Shown piece by piece: positions 1 to 7,095 of a stretch of DNA of 9,750 bases. Source of the stretch: RGIG3009 sp045590415 (GTDB lineage: Bacteria; Bacillota; Clostridia; Oscillospirales; Acutalibacteraceae); NCBI GenBank assembly GCA_045590415.1, contig JAZNRA010000135.1:1-9750 (forward strand), read 5' to 3'. A program made the translations under genes and the position numbers. Within the stretch, counting starts at the first letter, position 1. Each line of letters begins with the position of its first letter. The notes beneath the pieces are model-generated. The model worked only from the letters and a program-made list of their open reading frames with translations, searched no databases and was not told the origin of the DNA.

Positions 1-358
1 CTTCTTCCAGTGATTGGTCAATGACGGTGCCGACCGGCTCGTCGCTGTACTGTTCTTTTACCGTTTCGAAGTTAAACCATTCATGGTATTCGGGATTGCT
101 GGAGATCTCTTCCAACGTCATACCGACAAAATTCGGAACCTCGATCTGCTCGGAATCCGCAGTAAAGAATCCTCCAGAAAAGCTGTTGTTTTGATCCTCT
201 GCCAACTGATTCTCCAGTTCTTCAAGGCGTGAATTCTGCTCCTCCAGTTGTTCCTCCAGATCTTCGATCTCCTGCCGTGCCGTGGAAGATCCACAACCCG
301 AAAAAGTTAATATCAAAATGCAGAGAACTATTAGCAAACAAAAAATTTTTCTCGACAT
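1..358 (-). CDS. PASTA-domain lipoprotein, partial (C-terminus outside the window)
   Basis: The minus strand is open from an ATG at 358 to the window edge, giving 119 residues with no stop. Residues 1-22 form a lipoprotein signal: a basic start (MSRK), a hydrophobic core and a lipobox ending F-S-G-C, with Cys22 as the likely lipidated residue. Residues 29-56 are rich in Glu, Leu and Gln with a heptad-like pattern and probably form a coiled coil. From residue 74 a PASTA-type domain begins (VPNFVGMTLEEI) and continues through YSDEPVGTVIDQS to the edge. PASTA domains usually bind peptidoglycan or muropeptides in penicillin-binding proteins and PrkC kinases; here the domain sits on a lipid-anchored spacer outside the membrane. 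A G-run ribosome site (365-370) lies 6 bases before the start. The gene follows prs by 24 bases and is probably co-transcribed with it. The ligand is unknown, and more PASTA repeats may lie beyond the edge. Confidence 0.85.
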   Translation of the reverse strand, partial: MSRKIFCLLIVLCILILTFSGCGSSTARQEIEDLEEQLEEQNSRLEELENQLAEDQNNSFSGGFFTADSEQIEVPNFVGMTLEEISSNPEYHEWFNFETVKEQYSDEPVGTVIDQSLEE

Positions 359-382
359 TTTTTACCCCCCTGCAAGAACGCT

Positions 383-1528
383 TTATTTGCGGGATGCGAG
401 AAGATTGCGGATCTTCTCATGCGAGTCGATAATGCGGGTGACCGACATATCGTGATTGAGCGAGGCGATGAAGTAGGCAATGTATTTGGACACATCCACC
501 TCGCAGAACCATTCGCGCTTTTTGAGTTCGTCGGTACGATAGGTCAGGTTGGTGCCGAGCACGCCTGCGATCACGCCGTCTTTGTACGCTTGATCGAACT
601 TGTCCAGACCGTTGGTGAAGATCGCGTAAGTAGCATAGGCGAAAATGCGGCTCGCTTTACGTTTCTTCAGTTCGTAGGCAATATCCAACATGGATTCACC
701 GGACGAGATGATATCGTCGGCAATGAAAATATCCTTACCCTCCACCGAGTCGCCGAGATACTCGTGCGCAATGATGGGGTTGCGGCCGTTAACAACGTGC
801 GCGTAGTCGCGGCGCTTGTAGAACATACCGAGATCAACGCCCAAGGTGGATGCATAATACATATTGCGGTTCAACGCACCTTCGTCGGGGCTGACGATCA
901 TCATGTGCTCGCGATCCGGAATAAGATCGGGATAGCGGCGGAACATGGATTTGAGAACCTGATACGAGGGGATCACGTTATCAAAGCCCATCAGCGGAAC
1001 GGCATTCTGCACGCGGGGATCGTGTGCGTCAAACGTGATGATATTGGTCACGCCCATGCGTTCAAGCTCCTGCAACGCAACCGCGCAGTCGAGCGATTCG
1101 CGGTAGTTGCGGCGATGCTGACGGCCGCCGAACAGGATCGGCATGATCACGTTGATACGGTGTGCTTTACCGCCTGCCGCCTGAATGATACGCTTAAGAT
1201 CCTGAAAATGATCGTCGGGCGACATACAGTTTTGCTGACCGAAAATGTTGTATTTTACGTTGTAATTACCGACGTCCACCAAAATAAAGAGGTCGTCGCC
1301 GCGGATGCTGGACTTGATAAGACCTTTGCCGTCACCGGACGAAAAACGCGGACATTCGGCGGGAATCAGGAACGAATCCTGCGGGACGCCGGCTTTTGCC
1401 GCCCAATCGGTAAGATAATAATCGATCTTCGCCGCCAACTCTTCCGTACCGGGCTGAGCGATCATACTAAGCGGTGCGACCTGATTGGGCGCGGAAAAAA
1501 TGGTTTCACTGGTTAATTTTTCTACCAT
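383..1528 (-). CDS. prs: Ribose-phosphate pyrophosphokinase (PRPP synthetase), long divergent form
   Basis: The protein has 381 residues and makes PRPP from ribose 5-phosphate and ATP for purine, pyrimidine, His, Trp and NAD synthesis. Family motifs are in the right order: the catalytic-loop equivalent MPILFGGRQHRRNYRES (around residues 128-144), ITFDAHDPRVQ where classic enzymes have the DLH metal site, SPDEGALNRN, and the PRPP-binding loop FIADDIISSGESM with Asp271-Asp272. The classic enzyme has about 315 residues; this one carries a different N-terminal segment of about 70 residues before the first recognisable fold (DLFILVD). I chose the ATG at 1528 because GAGGGG lies 8 bases upstream; the frame is open to 1624, but that stretch has no ribosome site and reads as leader. 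It heads a minus-strand operon with the PASTA lipoprotein and is divergent from hflX. The activity is likely, but binding residues differ enough from the classic form that kinetics and regulation may differ. Confidence 0.88.
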   Translation of the reverse strand: MVEKLTSETIFSAPNQVAPLSMIAQPGTEELAAKIDYYLTDWAAKAGVPQDSFLIPAECPRFSSGDGKGLIKSSIRGDDLFILVDVGNYNVKYNIFGQQNCMSPDDHFQDLKRIIQAAGGKAHRINVIMPILFGGRQHRRNYRESLDCAVALQELERMGVTNIITFDAHDPRVQNAVPLMGFDNVIPSYQVLKSMFRRYPDLIPDREHMMIVSPDEGALNRNMYYASTLGVDLGMFYKRRDYAHVVNGRNPIIAHEYLGDSVEGKDIFIADDIISSGESMLDIAYELKKRKASRIFAYATYAIFTNGLDKFDQAYKDGVIAGVLGTNLTYRTDELKKREWFCEVDVSKYIAYFIASLNHDMSVTRIIDSHEKIRNLLASRK

Positions 1529-1571
1529 ATTTGCTATCCCCTCGTTTTCATATACTATCTGTTGTAGTTCT

Positions 1572-1600
1572 ATCTTAACACACTTTCCGACAAATGAAAA
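1572..1600 (-). promoter_or_regulatory. Candidate promoter for prs
   Basis: On the minus strand, TTTTCA (1600-1595) and TAAGAT (1577-1572) are 17 bases apart, with a TG-T extension just before the -10. Each hexamer matches 4 of 6 consensus bases. Transcription would begin near 1565, leaving a leader of about 35 bases before the ATG at 1528. The match is moderate; support comes from its position and from the shared extended -10. Confidence 0.45.
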
Positions 1601-1654
1601 CAAAAACTTTTCATTTCGGTGCAAATTTTTTTATAGCTTTTTCGGTGTATACTA

Positions 1655-1683
1655 TAGACAATGCACAAAAGAATCGGTACAAT
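1655..1683 (+). promoter_or_regulatory. Promoter for hflX
   Basis: TAGACA (1655-1660) and TACAAT (1678-1683) are separated by exactly 17 bases, and each differs from the sigma-A consensus at one base. The expected start near 1690 leaves a leader of only about 15 bases, made almost entirely of the ribosome binding site. Confidence 0.75.
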
Positions 1684-1704
1684 AGCAAAAAAAGGAGGGA
1701 TTCG

Positions 1705-2964
1705 ATGAGTTCGTTTGTGACTGCGGAAACGGATAACGAGCGTGAACGCGCATTACTGGTATCGGTAGATACCGGTGAATTTGACGCCGAGATCTCTCTT
1801 GACGAACTGGAAGAGCTTGCCGACACGGCCGGTGCCGATGTGCTGGGGCGGGTGCTTCAAAAACGCGAATCGCCCGATAAGGCCACCTGCTTGGGGCAAG
1901 GGCGTCTGGAAGAGCTTGCCCTGCTCGCCAACAACACCGAAGCAGATCTGGTCATCTTCGACCGTGAACTGACCGCCACCCAACAGCGCAATTTGGAAGA
2001 CGCTCTCCCTTGTCGCGTGGTAGACCGCACCATGCTGATTTTAGATATTTTTGCAGGGCGCGCCCGCTCGGCAGAGGGACGCTTACAGGTAGAACTCGCC
2101 CAGTTGCAATATCTGTTGCCGCGACTTGCGGGCCAAGGTGTCGCCTTATCTCGTCTCGGCGGCGGTATCGGCACGCACGGCCCCGGCGAAACGAAACTCG
2201 AAAGCGATCGCCGTCATATTCGCCGCCGTATCCAATCCATTCGGGAATCGCTCAAAGCCGTCGAACAGCAGCGTATCCAACGGCGCGACCGCCGTCGCAA
2301 AGATAACGTGCAAACGGTCGCTATCGTCGGCTATACCAACGCAGGCAAATCCACGCTGATGAATCGATTGACCGATGCAGGGGTGCTCGCCGAGAACAAA
2401 CTCTTTGCCACGTTGGACACCACCGCCCGCGCGCTCAAATTACCCGACGGGCGTACCATACTTCTTATCGATACCGTCGGGCTCGTGCGGCGTCTGCCGC
2501 ACCATTTGGTGGATGCCTTCCGCTCCACGCTGGAAGAGGCCGCCGAGGCAGACGTCATTCTCAATTTGTGTGACAGTTCTTCCGAGGATGCCGCCGAACA
2601 TTTAAGTGTCACGCGGGAACTGCTCGCACAGCTCGGCTGTACCGACCGACCGATCGTCACGGTGTTTAATAAAAGTGATCTGCCCGCCGCCCTGCCGCTG
2701 ACCGACCGCGACGGCGCGGTCTGCATCAGCGCCGCCACCGGCAGCGGCATCGACGAATTGCTGCAGCGGTTGACCGAAGTATTACCGCCCGACAGACGAA
2801 AGGTGAAACTCTTGTTGCCGTTTGACAAAGGCGCACTCGCGGGAGAATGCCGCCGCGAGGGAGCGGTCGAGCATGAGGAATACGTGCCCGAAGGGCTGTC
2901 CATGACCGTCACGCTCGGTGCACGATTGTTGGAGCTGACCAAACCTTATCAAACGGAAATATAA
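1705..2964 (+). CDS. hflX: GTPase HflX (ribosome-associated, ribosome-splitting factor)
   Basis: The 419-residue protein is of normal HflX length. The N-terminal HflX domain (about 1-200) includes the conserved stretch DKATCLGQGRLEEL and the glycine-rich segment LSRLGGGIGTHGPGETKLE, followed by a basic helical linker. The GTPase domain has all motifs: G1 GYTNAGKST (from residue 209), G2 LFATLDTTAR, G3 DTVG (from residue 256) with the family sequence RRLPHHLVDAFRSTLEE, G4 NKSD (322-325) and a G5-like SAA. HflX binds the 50S subunit and splits stalled ribosomes under heat or antibiotic stress. The start at 1705 is set by AAAGGAGGG (1691-1699) 5 bases upstream; the open frame before it is leader. 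It has its own promoter and appears to be a single-gene unit, because the next gene has a separate promoter and riboswitch. Confidence 0.96.
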   Translation: MSSFVTAETDNERERALLVSVDTGEFDAEISLDELEELADTAGADVLGRVLQKRESPDKATCLGQGRLEELALLANNTEADLVIFDRELTATQQRNLEDALPCRVVDRTMLILDIFAGRARSAEGRLQVELAQLQYLLPRLAGQGVALSRLGGGIGTHGPGETKLESDRRHIRRRIQSIRESLKAVEQQRIQRRDRRRKDNVQTVAIVGYTNAGKSTLMNRLTDAGVLAENKLFATLDTTARALKLPDGRTILLIDTVGLVRRLPHHLVDAFRSTLEEAAEADVILNLCDSSSEDAAEHLSVTRELLAQLGCTDRPIVTVFNKSDLPAALPLTDRDGAVCISAATGSGIDELLQRLTEVLPPDRRKVKLLLPFDKGALAGECRREGAVEHEEYVPEGLSMTVTLGARLLELTKPYQTEI

Positions 2965-2969
2965 AATAC

Positions 2970-2998
2970 TTGCATTTTGTCAAAGCTTGTGTTATTAT
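2970..2998 (+). promoter_or_regulatory. Promoter for the glycine riboswitch and symporter
   Basis: TTGCAT (2970-2975) lies 17 bases before TATTAT (2993-2998), which is preceded by TG-T, an extended -10. The -35 is weak (TTG only), so the extended -10 probably does most of the work. Transcription would begin near 3005, just before the first aptamer. Confidence 0.6.
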
Positions 2999-3028
2999 GA
3001 TACCCGTTCAAGTGAATATCCGGTTGAT

Positions 3029-3193
3029 GCTTGCAGGAGATGCGGGTTTCCGCTACTGAAGGAGTAACACTCTCAGGTGTCCGATTTCGGATGAGGACTG
3101 TAAGCTGACGGAACTTTGGAGAATCCCGTTATAACGGGTGCCGAAGGTGCAAAGCGCGTTATGCGCCAATCTCTCAGGCAAAAGGACAAAGTT
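3029..3193 (+). ncRNA. Tandem glycine riboswitch (two aptamers)
   Basis: Two glycine-type aptamers lie in series. Aptamer 1 has an 8-bp closing stem (3029-3036 with 3098-3105, one G-U), an inner GAGA/TCTC pairing (3037-3040 with 3071-3074), a GCGG-GTTT-CCGC hairpin at 3042-3053, the core CTGAAGG and the ending GGACTG. After a short linker, aptamer 2 has a perfect 7-bp closing stem (3112-3118 with 3187-3193), GAGA/TCTC (3119-3122 with 3172-3175), a CCCGT/ACGGG hairpin at 3125-3138, the core GCCGAAGG, a GCGC hairpin (3154-3167) and the signature CTCTCAGGCAAAAGGACA. The paired layout with a short linker is the classic cooperative form, which senses glycine. The downstream gene is a sodium:alanine/glycine symporter, so the ligand fits the target. 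Confidence 0.95.
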
Positions 3194-3227
3194 TTCTTCC
3201 CCTTAAGCGGGGATATGTTGTCTTTTT
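3180..3227 (+). promoter_or_regulatory. Candidate riboswitch expression platform (alternative hairpin)
   Basis: AAAAGGACAA (3180-3189) can pair with TTGTCTTTTT (3218-3227) over 10 bp with one G-U, enclosing a small TCCCC/GGGGA hairpin (3198-3213). Its left arm uses the conserved GGACA end of aptamer 2 and three bases of that aptamer's closing stem (3187-3189), so it cannot form together with the glycine-bound aptamer. The right arm ends in five U, so the hairpin could itself act as a terminator that glycine binding prevents. This is inferred from base pairing only. Confidence 0.5.
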
Positions 3228-3264
3228 GCGGATCGCACCACCGTGCGATCCGCTTTTAATTTTT
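3228..3264 (+). terminator. Intrinsic terminator in the symporter leader
   Basis: GCGGATCGCA (3228-3237) pairs perfectly with TGCGATCCGC (3244-3253); one more C-G pair leaves a four-base loop. TTTTAATTTTT follows. It sits between the riboswitch and the ribosome site of the symporter, so it is either the riboswitch output or an added attenuator. I found no strong antiterminator: AAGCGG (3205-3210) can pair with CCGCTT (3250-3255), but only over 6 bp. Confidence 0.8.
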
Positions 3265-3282
3265 CTGTAGGAGGATGACGAT

Positions 3283-4830
3283 ATGGAACTCATCACAAAA
3301 ATCAACGGGTCGATCAACGGTGTCGTATGGGGCGTATTCGGTCTCGCCCTGCTCATCGGAACCGGCATTCTGATGACCTTGGTCACCAAGGGCTTTCAAG
3401 TAGGCCGCCTCGGCCATTGGTGGAAAGAAACCATTGGTAGCATCTTTAAGAAAGACGTTATCTCGCACACTAAAGAGAAGGGTACGATCTCGCCCTTTCA
3501 GGCGCTGTGCACCGCTCTTGCCGCTACGGTCGGTACCGGTAACATTGCAGGTGTTGCCGCTGCCATCGCCACCGGTGGTGCGGGTGCCGTTTTCTGGATG
3601 TGGGTTGCTGCCTTCTTTGGTATGATGACTAACTTTTCCGAAAACGTGCTGGGCATTTTCTACCGCCGCAAAAACGTAAACGGCGAATGGTCCGGCGGTG
3701 CGATGTACTATCTGCGCGACGGTCTCGGCTCAAAGAAACACTGCAAATGGATCGGTTCTGTTTTGGCGGTGCTGTTCTGCCTGTTTACCATGCTGGCTTC
3801 GTTTGGTATCGGAAGCATGGGTCAAGTCAATAAGATCGTGGCAAACATCGCCGTCGCTTTTGACGTAAGTGCATTGTCCTCCATTGAAGTGTTCGGCGGC
3901 ATATCGCTGTATAACCTCATTATCGGTGCCGCGATCATGTTCTTAACCGCTCTGATCACCTTAGGCGGCCTAAAGCGCATCGCCAGCGTCGCCGAGAAGG
4001 TCGTGCCCTTTATGGTCGTGCTATTCGTGCTCGGCTCTTTGGTGATCATCGGCATCCACTACCAATCCATTCTGCCCGCCTTCAAAGCCATCTTCGTAAA
4101 CGCCTTTGCCCCCGAATCTTTTGTGAAAAGCGCCGGCGGCGGTTTGCTCGGCTATGCGGTAGCTACCGCCATTACCCAAGGCTTCAAGCGTGGCGTGTTC
4201 TCCAACGAAGCCGGCCTCGGTTCTTCGGTTATGGTGCATTCCAACTCCAATGTCAAAGAACCCGTCAAGCAGGGTATGTGGGGTATCTTTGAAGTGTTCG
4301 CCGACACCATGATCGTTTGTACCATGACCGCATTGGTCGTGCTGACCACCGGCGGTCTGGAAGGCGGCGTATTCAACGTCAAAACCGGTGAAATTGCCCA
4401 AGGATTGACGGATGCCACGCTCGTAGGCGGCGCCTTCAACAGCGTCTTCTCTTGGGGTGATATCGGTCAAAAATTTATCGCCATCGCCATGTTCCTCTTT
4501 GCCTTCACCACCGTGCTTGGCTGGTCACATTACGGCTCTAAGGCTTGGGAATACCTGTTCGGTGCCAAGACCACGGTGATCTTCCGTATCATCCACGTTT
4601 GCACTGTCATTTTCGGTGCTGTGCTCACCTCCACCCTGGCATGGGATATCTCCGATACCTTCAACGGTCTGATGATGTTCCCCAACTTGATCGCTGTAGT
4701 TGCCCTCTCTCCGTTGGTTGCCAAGATCACCAAAAACTATATCGATCGCAAGCTGCGCGGTAAGGACGTTTCGCCCTTGCTCTCTTACGATCCCGCCATC
4801 CAAGCAGAAATGGAAAAACCCGAAGACTAA
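3283..4830 (+). CDS. Sodium:alanine/glycine symporter (AGCS family)
   Basis: The 515-residue integral membrane protein has about ten or eleven hydrophobic segments and moves alanine and/or glycine with sodium across the cytoplasmic membrane. Family hallmarks are GTGNIAGVAAAIATGG (from residue 84) followed by GAVFWMWVAAFFGMMT, the SNEAGLGSS motif (from residue 307), and the FGGAKTT-like region near the end (here LFGAKTT). Length is in the family's usual range of about 450-540. The ATG at 3283 follows AGGAGG (3269-3274) by 8 bases. The tandem glycine riboswitch just upstream points to glycine as a main substrate. Riboswitch-controlled AGCS genes exist that glycine turns on and others that it turns off, so the direction here cannot be set from sequence alone. 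The gene is monocistronic, closed by a strong hairpin at 4840-4877. Confidence 0.95.
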   Translation: MELITKINGSINGVVWGVFGLALLIGTGILMTLVTKGFQVGRLGHWWKETIGSIFKKDVISHTKEKGTISPFQALCTALAATVGTGNIAGVAAAIATGGAGAVFWMWVAAFFGMMTNFSENVLGIFYRRKNVNGEWSGGAMYYLRDGLGSKKHCKWIGSVLAVLFCLFTMLASFGIGSMGQVNKIVANIAVAFDVSALSSIEVFGGISLYNLIIGAAIMFLTALITLGGLKRIASVAEKVVPFMVVLFVLGSLVIIGIHYQSILPAFKAIFVNAFAPESFVKSAGGGLLGYAVATAITQGFKRGVFSNEAGLGSSVMVHSNSNVKEPVKQGMWGIFEVFADTMIVCTMTALVVLTTGGLEGGVFNVKTGEIAQGLTDATLVGGAFNSVFSWGDIGQKFIAIAMFLFAFTTVLGWSHYGSKAWEYLFGAKTTVIFRIIHVCTVIFGAVLTSTLAWDISDTFNGLMMFPNLIAVVALSPLVAKITKNYIDRKLRGKDVSPLLSYDPAIQAEMEKPED

Positions 4831-4839
4831 GATTACATA

Positions 4840-4877
4840 AAAACAGCCGCCCGATCCTGTGATCGGGCGGCTGTTTT
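4840..4877 (+). terminator. Intrinsic terminator after the symporter gene
   Basis: A perfect 17-bp stem (4840-4856 with 4861-4877) closes on a CTGT loop. It starts with AAAA and ends with TTTT, and the GC-rich centre (CAGCCGCCCGATC) is typical. It begins 9 bases after the stop codon. The A/T flanks mean it could stop transcription from either side. Confidence 0.9.
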
Positions 4878-4916
4878 AGGACTTGCTGAAAATTTATAAG
4901 AAAGTGAAAAAAGCAG

Positions 4917-4946
4917 TTGACAATCCCGGAAGGTTGGTGTTATAAT
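4917..4946 (+). promoter_or_regulatory. Promoter for tRNA-Leu
   Basis: Perfect TTGACA (4917-4922) and perfect TATAAT (4941-4946) are 18 bases apart, with a TG-T extension before the -10. It is the best promoter in the window, as expected for a stable RNA. The start would be near 4953, about 8 bases before the mature tRNA. Confidence 0.88.
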
Positions 4947-4960
4947 AACGACTGCTATAT

Positions 4961-5044
4961 GCGAGGATGCTGGAATAGGCAGACAGGCACGTTTGAGGTG
5001 CGTGTGTCGTTGACGTGTGGGTTCAAGTCCCATTCCTCGCACCA
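4961..5044 (+). tRNA. tRNA-Leu (anticodon GAG)
   Basis: The 84-base gene begins with GCGAGGA, which pairs perfectly with TCCTCGC (5034-5040), then discriminator A and an encoded CCA (5042-5044). The anticodon arm is CACGT / loop TTGAGGT / GCGTG, giving anticodon GAG for leucine CUC and CUU codons. A long variable arm (TGTC-GTT-GACG) and the D-loop sequence GGAATAGGCAGAC mark it as a class II leucine tRNA. The T loop is TTCAAGT between GTGGG and CCCAT. It stands alone between its own promoter and terminator rather than in a tRNA cluster. Confidence 0.96.
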
Positions 5045-5081
5045 AAAAAGCGGTGTACCCAACAGGGTGCGCCGCTTTTTT
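5044..5081 (+). terminator. Intrinsic terminator after tRNA-Leu
   Basis: AAAAAAGCGGTGTACCC (5044-5060) pairs with GGGTGCGCCGCTTTTTT (5065-5081) around an AACA loop: 17 bp with two G-U pairs and a terminal run of six T. The first A is also the last base of the encoded CCA, so the terminator abuts the tRNA directly. Confidence 0.9.
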
Positions 5082-5109
5082 CGATTTAAAATAATTTTTC
5101 AATTTCTAT

Positions 5110-5137
5110 TTGATTTTACAGTGTTATCTGTTATACT
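5110..5137 (+). promoter_or_regulatory. Candidate promoter for asnB
   Basis: TTGATT (5110-5115) and TATACT (5132-5137) are 16 bases apart, with a TG-T extension before the -10. The start would be near 5144, giving a leader of about 25 bases. That is too short for a T-box or other riboswitch, so no RNA control of asnB is visible. Confidence 0.6.
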
Positions 5138-5168
5138 AAAGAATAGTACAAAAAACGGAGGATGTGCC

Positions 5169-6998
5169 ATGTGCGGATTTTGCGGATTCACCGGTGACGC
5201 GGTCAATCGAGAACAGCTGTTACAACAAATGGCGGATAAGATCACCCATCGCGGCCCCGATTCACAAGGCGTGTATACGGATGAGATCCTCGCCATGGCG
5301 TTCCGTCGGCTTTCCATCATTGACCTTGAGGGCGGCAGTCAGCCGATCGAAAATGAAGACGGCTCAAAAGTGCTGATGTTCAACGGCGAGATCTACAACT
5401 ACCATGAACTGCGCAAAGAATTGCTTGAGGCGGGGCACGTGTTCAAGACCGAAACCGACAGCGAAGTGTTGCTGCACGGGTTTGAGGAATGGGATGCCGA
5501 TCTTCTCTGTCGCTTACGCGGTATGTTTGCGTTTGCAGTGTGGGACAAGCACACAAAGGAACTGTTTTTGGCGCGCGATTATTTCGGCATCAAGCCGATG
5601 CACTATACCCTGCTCCCCGACGGACGGCTCATCTTCGCTTCCGAGATCAAGTGCATCTTGGAGCATCCCGATTATCACAAAGAATTTAACACCGCGGCAC
5701 TGGATAACTATTTGTCGTTCCAGTATTCGCTGCCGCGCGAAACCTTTTTCAAAGATATTTACTGCCTGCAACCGGCGCACTACCTGCGCTACCGTGACGG
5801 CGAAATAACCGAGACCCGTTATTGGGAAGCGACTTTCACCCCCGATGAGAGCATGACCCTCGACGAGGCGGTAGATCAGATCGACGAGGCCTTTACCAAT
5901 TCGGTGGAAGCGCACCGCATCAGCGACGTCGAGGTCGGTTGTTTCCTTTCCGGCGGAGTGGATTCCTGCTTCGTGGCATCGTATTTCGGCGGGCAAAAGG
6001 CCTTTACCGTCGGGTTTGACAACGGTCAACACTACAACGAAACCAATTTCGCCGCCGAGCTTGCCGAAGCGGTAGGAATTGAGCATCACAAGCATCTGAT
6101 CTCGGAAGAAGAATATTGGGAATCGTTGCCGAAAGTGCAATACGTATTGGATCAGCCGCTTGCCGATCCCGCGTGCGTTGCCTTGTACGCGGTATCGAAA
6201 CTTGCTTCGCAGTACGTCAAGGTCGTGCTGTCAGGCGAGGGCGCGGACGAGCTGTTCGGCGGCTATCGCATCTACCACGAACCCACCTCCCTTGCCGGTT
6301 ATCAAAAACTGCCGCGCGGGCTGCGTCGGGCGCTTGCCGCGATCGTGCGCGCGATTCCGTTTGATTTTAAGGGAAAATCCTTTATCAACCGCGGCTCCAA
6401 AACCGTGGAAGAACGTTTCATCGGCAACGCGTATATGTTCTCCAAAGAAGAAAAATCCAAATTGCTGAAAAACATCCCCGCCACCGATCCGACCGCACAC
6501 ACCAAGCAATGGTTTGCACGGTGTGAGGGGCTGGACGACGTTACACGGATGCAATATGTGGACATCAACCGTTGGATGGTAGGCGATATTCTCCTCAAAG
6601 CCGACCGCATGAGTATGGCGCATTCGCTTGAACTGCGCGTGCCGTTTTTGGACAGACGGGTATTTGAAGTCGCCTCGCGCATCCCCACGAAGCACCGCAT
6701 CGGCGGCGGCACCACAAAACACGCCCTCCGTCTTGCCGCAAAGCGCCATATTCCCGAAAAGGATACCGCGCGTCCGAAACTCGGATTCCCCGTTCCCGTG
6801 CGGGTATGGCTGCGCAAGGAAACGTATTACAACAAGGTCAAAGACGCGTTCCTCAGCGCCGATGCCGAACGCTTTTTCAACACCGACGTGCTGGTACGGT
6901 TTTTGGACGAGCATTACACCGGCAAGCGGGATAACAGCCGCAAGATCTGGACGGTTTATATGTTCCTTGTCTGGTATCATCTGTATTTCGGCAACTAA
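5169..6998 (+). CDS. asnB: Asparagine synthetase, glutamine-hydrolysing (AsnB type)
   Basis: The 609-residue protein makes asparagine from aspartate, ATP and glutamine in the cytoplasm. The N-terminal amidotransferase domain (about 2-215) starts MCGFCGF, where Cys2 is the nucleophile after Met removal; RRLSIIDLEGG, NGEIYNY and TETDSE form the glutamine pocket. The C-terminal synthetase domain has the ATP pyrophosphatase P-loop SGGVDS (261-266) and SGEGADELFGGY (355-366), followed by DRMSMAHSLELRVPFLD. The length matches the roughly 610-residue Gram-positive type. The ATG at 5169 is fixed by the need for Cys at position 2 and by CGGAGG (5156-5161) 7 bases upstream; the frame is open back to 4917, but that part is the tRNA and its terminator. 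It appears monocistronic. Some relatives amidate peptides or cell-wall precursors instead, so a non-metabolic role is possible but less likely. Confidence 0.93.
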   Translation: MCGFCGFTGDAVNREQLLQQMADKITHRGPDSQGVYTDEILAMAFRRLSIIDLEGGSQPIENEDGSKVLMFNGEIYNYHELRKELLEAGHVFKTETDSEVLLHGFEEWDADLLCRLRGMFAFAVWDKHTKELFLARDYFGIKPMHYTLLPDGRLIFASEIKCILEHPDYHKEFNTAALDNYLSFQYSLPRETFFKDIYCLQPAHYLRYRDGEITETRYWEATFTPDESMTLDEAVDQIDEAFTNSVEAHRISDVEVGCFLSGGVDSCFVASYFGGQKAFTVGFDNGQHYNETNFAAELAEAVGIEHHKHLISEEEYWESLPKVQYVLDQPLADPACVALYAVSKLASQYVKVVLSGEGADELFGGYRIYHEPTSLAGYQKLPRGLRRALAAIVRAIPFDFKGKSFINRGSKTVEERFIGNAYMFSKEEKSKLLKNIPATDPTAHTKQWFARCEGLDDVTRMQYVDINRWMVGDILLKADRMSMAHSLELRVPFLDRRVFEVASRIPTKHRIGGGTTKHALRLAAKRHIPEKDTARPKLGFPVPVRVWLRKETYYNKVKDAFLSADAERFFNTDVLVRFLDEHYTGKRDNSRKIWTVYMFLVWYHLYFGN

Positions 6999-7001
6999 GA
7001 A

Positions 7002-7039
7002 AAGCCGCCCTATGCGCAATTTGATGCATAGGGCGGCTT
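7002..7039 (+). terminator. Hairpin after asnB, probable terminator
   Basis: A perfect 14-bp stem AAGCCGCCCTATGC (7002-7015) / GCATAGGGCGGCTT (7026-7039) with a 10-base loop starts 3 bases after the asnB stop. The tail is only TTCTTG, so the U-run is poor on this strand and termination may be partial; the hairpin may also protect the mRNA end. Confidence 0.7.
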
Positions 7040-7062
7040 CTTGCCGCTATCGGTCGAAGGGG

Positions 7063-7091
7063 TTGACAAATCGCAAAAATGCGGTTATACT
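7063..7091 (+). promoter_or_regulatory. Promoter for the 3D-domain protein
   Basis: Perfect TTGACA (7063-7068), a 17-base spacer and TATACT (7086-7091, 5 of 6) form a strong sigma-A promoter. Transcription should start near 7098, where a leader hairpin begins. Confidence 0.85.
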
Positions 7092-7095
7092 GCCT

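Noticed and set aside
419..1516. Long open frame on the plus strand (365 codons) opposite prs.
   Set aside because: It lies wholly antisense to a well-supported PRPP synthetase, has no ribosome site and no family features; it is a codon-bias shadow.
1529..1624. N-terminal extension of the PRPP synthetase to an upstream ATG at 1624.
   Set aside because: There is no ribosome site, the translation is leader-like, and the ATG at 1528 has GAGGGG at good spacing.
2331..2942. 203-codon open frame antisense to hflX.
   Set aside because: Ser/Arg-rich low-complexity translation typical of a GC-biased opposite frame; no start signals.
4917..5168. Upstream extension of the asparagine synthetase frame.
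   Set aside because: This stretch is the tRNA-Leu gene, its promoter and its terminator; the enzyme needs Cys at position 2, which fixes the start at 5169.
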